Shown: piece after piece, positions 1-8,289 of the stretch | Layout of the letters: each line of letters begins with the position of its first letter | How positions within the stretch are numbered: position 1 is the stretch's first letter | Source: Gammaproteobacteria bacterium | GTDB taxonomy: Bacteria; Pseudomonadota; Gammaproteobacteria; Thiohalomonadales; Thiohalomonadaceae | Direction: 5' to 3' | DNA: 10,316 nt | Assembly: GCA_015232955.1 (NCBI GenBank) | Contig: JADFYS010000051.1 | Location: 1 to 10,316, forward strand | The notes under the pieces: model-generated | Databases searched by the model: none | Seen by the model: the letters and a program-made list of their open reading frames with translations, nothing else | Told to the model about the DNA's origin: nothing | Translations under genes and position numbers: made by a program

Positions 1-50
1 CTGCTTTTTTAACCCTCACCCCTACCCTCTCCCGCTGGGAGAGGGAGATC
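1..50. repeat. GC-rich palindromic intergenic repeat
   Basis: The core is a perfect 9-bp inverted repeat (25-33 and 37-45) around a GCT loop, preceded by related C-rich units of the form CCCTCACCCC and TACCC. Short palindromes of this composition (CCCTCTCCC / GGGAGAGGG) are, from general knowledge, often dispersed between genes in gammaproteobacteria. Only one copy is visible here, so its repeat status is inferred. It lies immediately before a transposase remnant and may mark the point where the upstream part of that gene was lost. It may run off the left edge of the window. A role as a transcription terminator is possible but no T-run follows the stem on the + strand. Confidence 0.5.
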
Positions 51-52
51 AG

Positions 53-361
53 GTGATGGGGTCTGAACGGTTACACTCACTGCTGGTTGAAAAGCATCAG
101 GGATACGCCTACGAGCACTGTTTTGCTAAAGATTGGAATGCGATGCGGGGATACCACCTGCTCATGCGCTTAGCTCACCTGCTCAATACACTGGCTCGAT
201 TCTCATCCGCGTTAAAAAAGAGATTTCAAGCGTGTGGTGGTGTCCGAGCAACCATCCAGTTTATTAAATCAACGCTCTCAGGTGCCTGGTTCAGGCTGCT
301 GGATGATCCTGTCTCTATACAGAGGACCGCCCAAAAGAGGCTGAATTATACCCTGCTCTGA
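53..361 (+). pseudogene. 3' remnant of a transposase gene
   Basis: The 102-residue reading frame matches my recollection of the C-terminal end of a family of DDE-type transposases: an EKHQGYAYEHCFAKDWNAM segment followed by a histidine- and leucine-rich helix (YHLLMRLAHLLNTLARFS), an RAT/F-type helix and an LSGAWF motif before a short tail. The acidic residue in YEHCF may be the last catalytic acid of the DDE triad, but this is inference. A complete transposase would be several hundred residues, so most of the protein is missing. The frame is open to the left edge of the window, but positions 1-50 are a palindromic repeat, so the GTG at 53 is probably not a true start. No inverted repeat ends could be paired. 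The remnant is presumably non-functional. I cannot assign the IS family with certainty. Confidence 0.6.
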
Positions 362-749
362 CTTTTTTCAATTCTGAAAGATTTTCAACCTTCTGCGAGA
401 CAGAAGACGGGTTTCTGTGGTTTCATTCATGGTAAAGGCATTTTTTCTTACATGAGTTGCGGCTAATTTGATGCTTGACCTCAGTTTTGTCGAGGTCATT
501 TCTACATCAGCTACTTTCCAGAGGGTGTTTGCTGGCTGGATGGATCTCATGCGTCAGCTCTGTTCAGCCGGCGGTAATATTGACTTTTCGTTTGAGGAGC
601 TGTGTTGGGTTTTCGCCGTAGTTTTCGGTGCAAACCATTAACTGCTCTTGCTGAAGTTGCGCGATTTAATCCTGAACCGTTGGAATTTAGATTAACAATG
701 CGATATAGTTCCCGATTAAACATAAACTTTAGTATGGGATGGTGAAGGG
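362..749. other. 388-base gap between transposase remnant and fimV
   Basis: I see no convincing gene here. The longest frame is on the minus strand at 368-550 (60 codons), tail to tail with the transposase remnant. Its product is basic in its C-terminal half (THVRKNAF, LLSRRRLKIF) and I do not recognise it. A stop codon lies one codon upstream of its ATG, and another minus-strand frame is open from about 670 to 554, so the region could be a frameshifted remnant of a mobile gene. No ribosome binding site is evident for it. The last 70 bases are AT-rich and hold the likely fimV promoter. In many gammaproteobacteria asd lies upstream of fimV; it is not present here. Confidence 0.5.
680..709 (+). 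promoter_or_regulatory. candidate sigma-70 promoter for fimV
   Basis: A TTGGAA hexamer (680-685, four of six matches to the -35 consensus) is separated by 18 bases from TATAGT (704-709, five of six matches to the -10 consensus). The surrounding 690-735 stretch is clearly AT-rich compared with the genes. Initiation would fall near 716, leaving a leader of about 34 bases before the fimV start. This is a consensus match by eye only. Confidence 0.35.
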
Positions 750-3700
750 ATGCGGGTGTGGTATCTGCCTTGTAGCTGGCGTCGTGGTGTGGTGCGAATG
801 GTTCATTTGGGGCTGTTCTTCGCCCTGTTGGGGACGCCTCTGCTCTCTGTGGCGATGGGACTGGGGGAGATTAAACTCTACTCCTATCTCAATCAACGAC
901 TAAACGCTGAGGTTGAACTACTGGCAGTCAAGCCGGGAGAGATCAGTTCGGTTGAGGTCGCACTCGCCTCTTACGATACCTTTCGCCGTTTGGGGGTCGA
1001 TCGCCCTTCTGTCCTAAGTCAGCTCCGTTTTGCGGTGAGTGAGCGGGGGGATCAACCCTTAGTTAAGATCACCTCTACGGATCTTATTCACGACCCCTAT
1101 CTTGACTTTATTCTGGAGCTTTCATGGCGTAGTGGTCGTGTTTTACGGGAGTATACCCTCCTTCTTGATCCGATCGAGCTAGCACCGAAGGGCGCTCAGC
1201 AGCTAGTGGCCCCGGTGGTAGAGAACCGCGTAACTGCCAGTGGGGTTTCGGGAGAAGGCCGAGGTAGCCGAACTCCTCAGGGTGAATTAATTCTTGACGG
1301 GGTAGCTTACGGTCCGGTGCAGCGGGGTGACACCTTGTGGGGGATCGCGAATGAGATCCGCTCCTCTTCTGGAAAACAGTACAGCGTCAATCAGGTGATG
1401 AGTGCTCTCCACCGTGATAATCCCGAGGCGTTCATTGGCGGTGATATTAACCGCCTCAAGAGTGGTGTGATTCTTAAACTCGGTTCTGATGTTGCACTGA
1501 CCTCGGGGGCCAGGATAGCCCCTTCGTCTGCCCAAATTGCGCAAGCCTCGGCGAAAAATGGCTCTGTTGCCGCGGGCTCATCGTCGGCCCAGACTCCCTC
1601 GGATAAGAGCCGGTTGCAGTTGGTTGCGCCAACTGAAGGTCGAGAAGGTCGGGGGCAAGGTGGGCGTGGCGCTGCCGTCAGTGATAGTGAGCTTCGCACA
1701 GAGTTGATGCTCGCTCTGGAGTTGACAGCGGCTCAAAAGGCTGAAAATGAGTCACTGAAGCAGCGTATGGCCGATCTGCAGCGCCAGCTCGATCGCCTGC
1801 AGCAACTGATTGCAGTTGAGGATGGTGGGCTGGCGCAGCTGCAGGAGATCGCGCGTCAGCAACGCATCGATAAGCAACTACCAGATGTGGTTGAACCGGT
1901 TGCAGGGACGGAATCGGCGGATCTCACCCCTACCCCAGAAGTGATCCCTACCCCTGATGGTGGTGAGCGTGTGGCTGAAAACCGAGATCTGCAGTCGCCT
2001 GTAACCCCGGAGCCAGAGGTTGAAGTTCAGCCAGAGGCTGTGTCGCAGCCTCAGGTGCAACCACAGCAGCAACCTATGCCGTTGCCCCAATTACAACCGG
2101 CGGTAGCTCCTGACCCATTGACCGCCATAATCGCTTCTCTTACTGCCAGCCCTCTCTATTTGGCAGGGTTCGGGGTGATTCTGCTGTTGGTGATCGCCTT
2201 AATGCTGCTCATGATCCGGCGTCGGCGTAATCTTAGTGATGATACAGCGCTACCGGGGAGCAGTTCGATGATCGCTGCTGCTGCAGCGGGTGAGGCCTCC
2301 TCCTTTATGAGTGACCTCAGTTTGAGCGGGCTTGAAGATGGTCCGGGTGGCTCTGAAGATACCGAGATCGATCCGCTGACCGAGGCGGATGTTTACATTG
2401 CCTATGGTCGGGTGAAGCAGGCGGAAGAGCTGCTTCTTGACTCGATTGATGCAAATCCGCATCGGGCTGACTATAAGCTGAAACTGCTGGAACTCTACTA
2501 CAACTCCAAGAATCGTGACGGCTTTGAGGATTTAGTCGCTACCAACTCTAGCACACTTCAGGATAATGAGGTGGACTGGGCCAAGGTGGTGACTATGGGG
2601 AGTAAACTCTGTCCGGACAACCCGCTCTTTGCCGGTAGTTACTCTCCGGAGATGGATGATGACAATGATGATACCCTCCCCTCCGCTTCCGAGAACCCAC
2701 TGCTTGATGATGTGATGGATATCGGGATTGATCTCGATGAACTTAGTGCCGAGATGGAGTCGGAGATTGGTGAGGAGATCGATATCGACCTCGGTTTTGA
2801 CTTTACTGATCTTGAAGAGGGGCTTGACCTTGATTTGGGAGATGGGCTGAAAGAGGAGTTCTCTCCAAAAAGTGGTGTAGCTGATACGGCTCCAGAGCAG
2901 AGAGCAGATGAAGCGCCTGAAAACGATACAGAAGAAGTCGTTGCTGAAGATGACCTTGGATTGGGGGACCTCGATCTTGATCTGGAGGTGGAAGATCTAC
3001 CGCTAGAGGAGGCTGAGACGGCTGCTGAGGATCACCGCGAGGTCGCAGATGCGTTGTCAGAGGTGAGTGATCTCGATCTCACCCTTGATCTGGATCCTGA
3101 ATCTACAACGACCGCTGCTGATGAGGGTGCGCTTGCAGATCTCACGATGGCCGATCTCTCCATCGATCTTGATGCGCTGGAAAGCGAGGCAGAGAATGAG
3201 AGTGGCGACGATGAGCTGTCCGATCTTGATATGGAGCTGGAGTTAGGGATCTCCGAAGCCGATGACGAGACTGCAGACGATCGAGGGGATGAAGATCTCT
3301 CAGATCTGGCAACGGCGGATCTCACCATAGATCTTGAAGCTCTTGCAGAGGAGGGGAGTGAGGATGACTCCAGCTCTGATTTAGAGATGGAGATCGATCT
3401 TGGCTTCTCTGAGCTGGAGTCACTGGAGATCCCAGAGGTGGATGGTCCAGCGACCGAGCCCGCCCTCTCTGCAGCGGAAATAGCCGAAAAAGAGGAGAAT
3501 AGTGCCCTCTCCTCGGAGCTGGATGATCTCTTCTCCGGTCTGGATGCTGATTTGAACGGTGATAGTAGTGGCGATGATGAGAGTGATCTTGACGATATCA
3601 CCTTCGAGCTTCCTGATGATGAAGAGGATGCCAACGATATCGATACCCGACTGGATCTTGCCCGAGCCTATGCCGAGATGGGGGACAAAGAGGCGGCCAC

Positions 3701-3782
3701 GCGAATGCTTGCCGAGATTGTGAATGAAGGCGATGAGCAACAGAAGAGAAGCGCTCAGGAGCTGATCACCAAACTCTCCTGA
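750..3782 (+). CDS. fimV: FimV, polar peptidoglycan-binding/pilus assembly protein
   Basis: FimV family proteins bind peptidoglycan, act as polar landmarks and promote type IV pilus and type II secretion assembly. Visible here: a signal sequence with a basic N-region and hydrophobic stretch (about 17-36); the FimV N-terminal domain (about 37-145, beginning LGEIKLYSYLNQRLNAEV); a LysM domain (about 188-248, QRGDTLWGIA); a coiled coil (about 313-370); a Pro/Gln-rich linker (380-456); one membrane helix (about 467-489) ending in RRRR; a TPR-like segment (about 543-625); a long Asp/Glu/Leu-rich region (about 635-960); and the conserved C-terminal helical domain (961-1010). Its 1010 residues fit the family range. 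GGTGA at 741-745 is a fair ribosome binding site for the ATG at 750; an internal ATG at 798 has none and would shorten the N-region. The acidic region carries an internal duplication (about 795-836 and 848-888). Confidence 0.93.
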   Translation: MRVWYLPCSWRRGVVRMVHLGLFFALLGTPLLSVAMGLGEIKLYSYLNQRLNAEVELLAVKPGEISSVEVALASYDTFRRLGVDRPSVLSQLRFAVSERGDQPLVKITSTDLIHDPYLDFILELSWRSGRVLREYTLLLDPIELAPKGAQQLVAPVVENRVTASGVSGEGRGSRTPQGELILDGVAYGPVQRGDTLWGIANEIRSSSGKQYSVNQVMSALHRDNPEAFIGGDINRLKSGVILKLGSDVALTSGARIAPSSAQIAQASAKNGSVAAGSSSAQTPSDKSRLQLVAPTEGREGRGQGGRGAAVSDSELRTELMLALELTAAQKAENESLKQRMADLQRQLDRLQQLIAVEDGGLAQLQEIARQQRIDKQLPDVVEPVAGTESADLTPTPEVIPTPDGGERVAENRDLQSPVTPEPEVEVQPEAVSQPQVQPQQQPMPLPQLQPAVAPDPLTAIIASLTASPLYLAGFGVILLLVIALMLLMIRRRRNLSDDTALPGSSSMIAAAAAGEASSFMSDLSLSGLEDGPGGSEDTEIDPLTEADVYIAYGRVKQAEELLLDSIDANPHRADYKLKLLELYYNSKNRDGFEDLVATNSSTLQDNEVDWAKVVTMGSKLCPDNPLFAGSYSPEMDDDNDDTLPSASENPLLDDVMDIGIDLDELSAEMESEIGEEIDIDLGFDFTDLEEGLDLDLGDGLKEEFSPKSGVADTAPEQRADEAPENDTEEVVAEDDLGLGDLDLDLEVEDLPLEEAETAAEDHREVADALSEVSDLDLTLDLDPESTTTAADEGALADLTMADLSIDLDALESEAENESGDDELSDLDMELELGISEADDETADDRGDEDLSDLATADLTIDLEALAEEGSEDDSSSDLEMEIDLGFSELESLEIPEVDGPATEPALSAAEIAEKEENSALSSELDDLFSGLDADLNGDSSGDDESDLDDITFELPDDEEDANDIDTRLDLARAYAEMGDKEAATRMLAEIVNEGDEQQKRSAQELITKLS

Positions 3783-3799
3783 TTTCAGAGACACTACAC

Positions 3800-3954
3800 T
3801 ATACCCAACTGTTCTGAATTCGCTGTTCCATGAAGCCGATAAGTGCAACGCTTCAGCGTTTTGGAATAGATTGCCCGTTCATGCCCCTTCATCCCTTGCA
3901 CAGCCACTCTTCCCGACGCACTGAAATCTACTGTTTTCAACTGTTCTGGGCATA
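3800..3954. repeat. MITE-like intergenic repeat, copy 1
   Basis: This 155-base block fills most of the gap between fimV and truA. Its ends are inverted: TATACCCA at 3800-3807 and TGGGCATA at 3947-3954, one mismatch in eight, and further inward TGAA..C spacing is also shared. An 11-base direct repeat, CAACTGTTCTG, occurs near both ends (3806-3816 and 3938-3948). The left 55 bases align to a second copy after dedD (from 10241) at about 42 of 55 positions by eye, including an unbroken AAGCCGATAAG. No long open frame is present and no transposase is encoded. The right end lies 11 bases before the truA ATG, so the element supplies the immediate truA leader. I see no clear target-site duplication. 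Whether it is a true MITE, a REP-type element or an RNA element is open. Confidence 0.5.
3847..3862 (+). terminator. weak hairpin with short T-run after fimV
   Basis: AACGC (3847-3851) pairs with GCGTT (3856-3860) across a TTCA loop, followed by a run that gives four T's at 3859-3862. The stem is short and the T-run is poor. It lies inside the repeat element 65 bases after the fimV stop. It could be a weak intrinsic terminator, but the match may be chance. The second repeat copy does not keep this hairpin. Confidence 0.2.
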
Positions 3955-3965
3955 ACCGTATCGCG

Positions 3966-4760
3966 ATGCGTATAGCGTTCGGAGTGGAGTATGATGGCGG
4001 TGGTTACTCAGGTTGGCAGCTGCAAAAGGGGGGCGAGACCACAGTACAGGGGGTCGTGGAAGAGGCGATCTCCCGCGTGGCTGCTCACCCCGTACGGATC
4101 TCATGTGCCGGTAGAACCGACACTGGAGTCCACGCAACAGGGCAAGTGATCCACTTTGAAACAGATGCTCAGCGCAGTGATCGCGCATGGGTTTACGGTA
4201 CCAACACCCACCTTCCCAAAGGGGTGGTGGTCACTTGGGCAAAGGGTGTGGATGACGCTTTTCATGCCCGTTTTTCTGCCTTGCGCCGCCGTTACAGCTA
4301 CATCATCTATCAGCGTGAGGTGCGCCCGACATTTCTCGCTGGACGGGTCACCTGGTCACATCGGGTACTGGACCTTGAGGCGATGCGAACCGGAGCAAAA
4401 TATCTTCTCGGGCGCCATGACTTTACAACCTTTCGCGCTGTGGCGTGTCAGGCCAAAAGCCCGGTGCGCGAGATTTTCCAGCTGCAACTCCACCACCATG
4501 GACCCTATCTAATCCTCGAGGTTGAAGCAGACGGCTTTCTTCACCACATGGTGCGAAATATCGCCGGAGTGTTGATGAAGATTGGGCGAGGTGAGCGCGA
4601 GGGGGATTGGTGTCAGCAGATCCTGCTGCAGCGGGATCGGCGGGTGGGCGGGGCGACGGCGCCACCGGCTGGCCTCTATCTGACTCGGGTCGAATATCCC
4701 GGAGAGTTTCAGATACCTGCGCCCCCGGATTTCTTTATGAATGCGGAGTTTTTTCAGTAA
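3966..4760 (+). CDS. truA: tRNA pseudouridine(38-40) synthase TruA
   Basis: TruA converts uridines 38, 39 and 40 in the anticodon arm of many tRNAs to pseudouridine; it acts in the cytoplasm as a homodimer. The catalytic aspartate is D52 in GRTDTGVHATGQV (49-61). Other family blocks are visible: VEYDGGGYSGWQ near the start, ARFSALRRRYSY (101-112) with the conserved active-site tyrosine Y110, HDFTTFRA (151-158), FLHHMVRNIAG (191-201) and TAPPAGLYL (231-239). The 264-residue length is normal. The ATG at 3966 fits the short-N-terminus versions of the family; no clear ribosome binding site precedes it, because the repeat element ends 11 bases upstream. It is followed after one base by trpF, so the two are likely cotranscribed. 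Confidence 0.97.
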   Translation: MRIAFGVEYDGGGYSGWQLQKGGETTVQGVVEEAISRVAAHPVRISCAGRTDTGVHATGQVIHFETDAQRSDRAWVYGTNTHLPKGVVVTWAKGVDDAFHARFSALRRRYSYIIYQREVRPTFLAGRVTWSHRVLDLEAMRTGAKYLLGRHDFTTFRAVACQAKSPVREIFQLQLHHHGPYLILEVEADGFLHHMVRNIAGVLMKIGRGEREGDWCQQILLQRDRRVGGATAPPAGLYLTRVEYPGEFQIPAPPDFFMNAEFFQ

Positions 4761-4761
4761 G

Positions 4762-5380
4762 ATGGCGAGAACCCGAATCAAGATCTGTGGTATCACTCGG
4801 CCTGAGGATGGCATTCACGCAGCGCGGCTTGGGGCCGATGCCATCGGTCTCGTCTTCTATCCTCCTTCGCCACGGGCGGTCACTCTGAAGCGAGCGGAAG
4901 AGATCCTCGCCCGGCTTCCCCCCTTCATCTCCACCGTTGCCCTGTTTGTCAACCCTGAAGTGGAGGAGGTGGAGCGGGTACTATTGCAGCTGGCAATTGA
5001 TCTATTACAGTTTCACGGGGGAGAGAGCGAGCCGTTTTGCCGTCAGTTTTCCCGACCCTATATTAAGGCGTTGGGGGTAGGGAGTGGCGAAGGGCTGGCG
5101 CAGGAGATGGCCCGTTACCCGTCAGCAAGAGGAGTTCTTCTCGATACTGCGGTGCAAGGGGTTGCCGGCGGTAGTGGTGTCACCTTCGACTGGCAGCTGA
5201 TCCCCCCCCCGCTGCGTCAGAGTATCACCCTTGCCGGAGGGCTTTCACCGCAAAATGTGGCAGCAGCAGTGCGTGCAGTACGCCCCTATGCGGTGGATGT
5301 CAGTAGTGGTGTCGAAGCTGCCAAGGGGGTGAAGGATTTTGATAGAATAGCCCACTTTATCCAACAGGTCGGAGAGGCCG

Positions 5381-5394
<14 letters not shown>
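4762..5394 (+). CDS. trpF: phosphoribosylanthranilate isomerase TrpF
   Basis: TrpF carries out the Amadori rearrangement of N-(5-phosphoribosyl)anthranilate to CdRP in tryptophan synthesis. The TIM-barrel family motifs are present: KICGIT with the catalytic general base C9, GLVFYPPSPRAV (29-40), LLQFHGGE (81-88), LLDT with the general acid D128, and phosphate-binding GGSGVTFDW (136-144), LAGGL and VDVSSGVE. I chose the ATG at 4762, giving 210 residues starting MARTRIKICGIT, which matches the usual short N-terminus. An earlier ATG at 4741 would add seven residues inside the truA end. The start lies one base after the truA stop with only a weak ribosome binding site, suggesting coupling. A run of nine C's (5202-5210) encodes Pro148-150. 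The gene is monofunctional, not fused to trpC, and overlaps trpB by 14 bases. Confidence 0.96.
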
Positions 5395-6600
<1,206 letters not shown>

Positions 6601-6604
<4 letters not shown>

Positions 6605-7413
6605 ACCGTATAGAGCGCCGTTTTGAGCAGCTGCGGCAGCAGCAACGCAAGGCCTTGATCCCCTTTATGACCGCGGGTAGTCCCCATCCCGATCACACCG
6701 TCGATCTGATGCACACCCTGGTGCGCGCAGGAGCCGATTTGATTGAGCTTGGGATCCCGTTTTCAGATCCAATGGCCGATGGTCCTGTGATTCAGCTTGC
6801 GAACGAACAGGCGTTGCACCATGGCGTGACCCCGAGAGATGTGCTGGCGATGGTGAGTCGTTTCCGCGAGCAGGATCAGCAGACCCCGGTGATATTGATG
6901 GGGTATCTCAACCCGCTGGAGGTGATGGGGTACGCCACATTTGCTGCGCTGGCTGAAGAGAGCGGGGTGGATGGAGTGATTACCGTCGATCTCCCTCCGG
7001 AAGAGGCGGAGGAGATGCTCGACGCCCTCCGTCCCCGGGAGATTTCGCCTATTTTCCTGATATCGCCAACGACCTCCCCTTCACGCATCGAGACGATTGC
7101 GCGCTCTGCCAGCGGTTTTATCTACTATGTATCGATGAAGGGGATCACCGGATCCGGAGGGCTGGATCTTCAGGGGATAGAGCGTTCGTTAGTGCAGATC
7201 CGAAACCGCTCTCCGCTGCCGGTGGGGGTCGGCTTCGGAATTAAGGATGGTGAGACCGCTGCCGCTGTTTCCGCCTTCGCTGACGCGGTGGTGGTGGGTA
7301 CTGCACTGGTACAGCGGTTACTTACAGCATGGGAGGAAGAGGAGTCGGGTCAACGCCTTCATGATGTGGTAGAGTCTTTTATCTCACAACTGCGAACAGC
7401 AATCGATAGGTGA
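6601..7413 (+). CDS. trpA: tryptophan synthase alpha subunit
   Basis: TrpA cleaves indole-3-glycerol phosphate to indole and glyceraldehyde 3-phosphate, passing indole to TrpB. The TIM-barrel catalytic residues fall at the classical numbers: E49 in LIELGIPFSDP and D60 in DPMADGP. Y175 lies in FIYYVSMKGITG (173-184), and phosphate-binding GFGI (211-214) and VVGTALV (231-237) are present. The 270 residues are typical. The ATG overlaps the trpB stop by four bases, and GAGGGG (6587-6592) eight bases upstream is a good ribosome binding site. It ends three bases before accD. There is no trp attenuator or leader peptide visible before trpFBA, so any control must act further upstream or elsewhere. 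Confidence 0.98.
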
Positions 7414-7416
7414 TCC

Positions 7417-8289
7417 ATGAGCTGGTTAGAAAAATTTCTTCCGAAACAGATTCGGACTGAGGGAAATAGTAAAAAGAATGTCCCCGAGGGGATCTGGGCC
7501 AAATGCGAAGGGTGCAGTGCGGTGCTCTATCGTGCCGAACTTGAACGCAACGGAGAGGTCTGCCCCAAGTGTAACCACCATATGCGGATTGGTGCGCGGC
7601 AGCGGTTGCAGCTCTTTCTTGACCCTGAGCCGCAGCAGGAGCTGGGGGAGACGCTGGAGCCGGTGGATGAGTTAAAGTTCAAAGATAGCAAGCGGTATAA
7701 GGATCGGATTGTAGCCGCCCAAAAAGCGACGGGGGAGAAAGATGCAATGGTGGTGATGGCCGGTGCCCTTCAAGGGATGCCGCTGGTGGCCGCCGCTTTT
7801 GAATTTCGCTTTATGGGAGGGTCCATGGGGGCAGTGGTGGGGGAGCGCTTTGTTCGAGGGGCGAACTACGCCCTGGAGCAGCGGACGCCTCTGGTCTGTT
7901 TCTCTGCCAGTGGCGGGGCGCGGATGCAGGAGGCGCTCTTCTCCCTAATGCAGATGGCCAAGACCGCAGCCGTTTTGGCAAAAATGCGGAAAGAGGGGCT
8001 CCCCTTTATCTCGGTGTTGACCGATCCAACGATGGGAGGGGTCTCCGCCAGCCTTGCGATGCTCGGTGATGTCAATATCGCCGAGCCGAACGCCCTGATC
8101 GGTTTTGCCGGACCGAGGGTGATTGAACAGACGGTTCGTGAGACCCTACCCGAGGGGTTTCAACGCAGTGAATTTCTCCTTAAGCGGGGGGCGATCGATC
8201 TGATTGTCGATCGGCGTGAGATGAGGCAGCGCATCGCCAATCTCCTCTCGATGATGGGGAACTATCCCTTGGACCAAGGGAGCGCTTGA
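7417..8289 (+). CDS. accD: acetyl-CoA carboxylase carboxyltransferase subunit beta
   Basis: AccD and AccA form the carboxyltransferase that moves the carboxyl group from biotin on AccB to acetyl-CoA, giving malonyl-CoA for fatty acid synthesis. The N-terminal zinc ribbon has its four cysteines at C30, C33, C49 and C52 (CEGC...CPKC). The crotonase-like core shows GGSMG (134-138), SGGARMQE (165-172) as part of the oxyanion site, GGVSAS (207-212) and GFAGPRVI (229-236). The 290 residues match the family. AGGTGA (7408-7413), overlapping the end of trpA, serves as ribosome binding site with a short spacer. The partner accA is not in the window, as usual in gammaproteobacteria. The stop overlaps the folC TTG start. 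Confidence 0.98.
   Translation: MSWLEKFLPKQIRTEGNSKKNVPEGIWAKCEGCSAVLYRAELERNGEVCPKCNHHMRIGARQRLQLFLDPEPQQELGETLEPVDELKFKDSKRYKDRIVAAQKATGEKDAMVVMAGALQGMPLVAAAFEFRFMGGSMGAVVGERFVRGANYALEQRTPLVCFSASGGARMQEALFSLMQMAKTAAVLAKMRKEGLPFISVLTDPTMGGVSASLAMLGDVNIAEPNALIGFAGPRVIEQTVRETLPEGFQRSEFLLKRGAIDLIVDRREMRQRIANLLSMMGNYPLDQGSA

Noticed and set aside
3032..3634. A 200-codon minus-strand frame opposite fimV
   Set aside because: It is extremely serine-rich low-complexity sequence, the mirror of the Asp/Glu-Leu coding region of fimV (GAT/GAG read backwards gives ATC/CTC and TCx codons). It has no domain and no ribosome binding site.
4741..4761. Upstream ATG giving a seven-residue longer TrpF
   Set aside because: It lies inside the end of truA without a ribosome binding site, and the ATG at 4762 gives the usual TrpF N-terminus close to the KICGIT motif.
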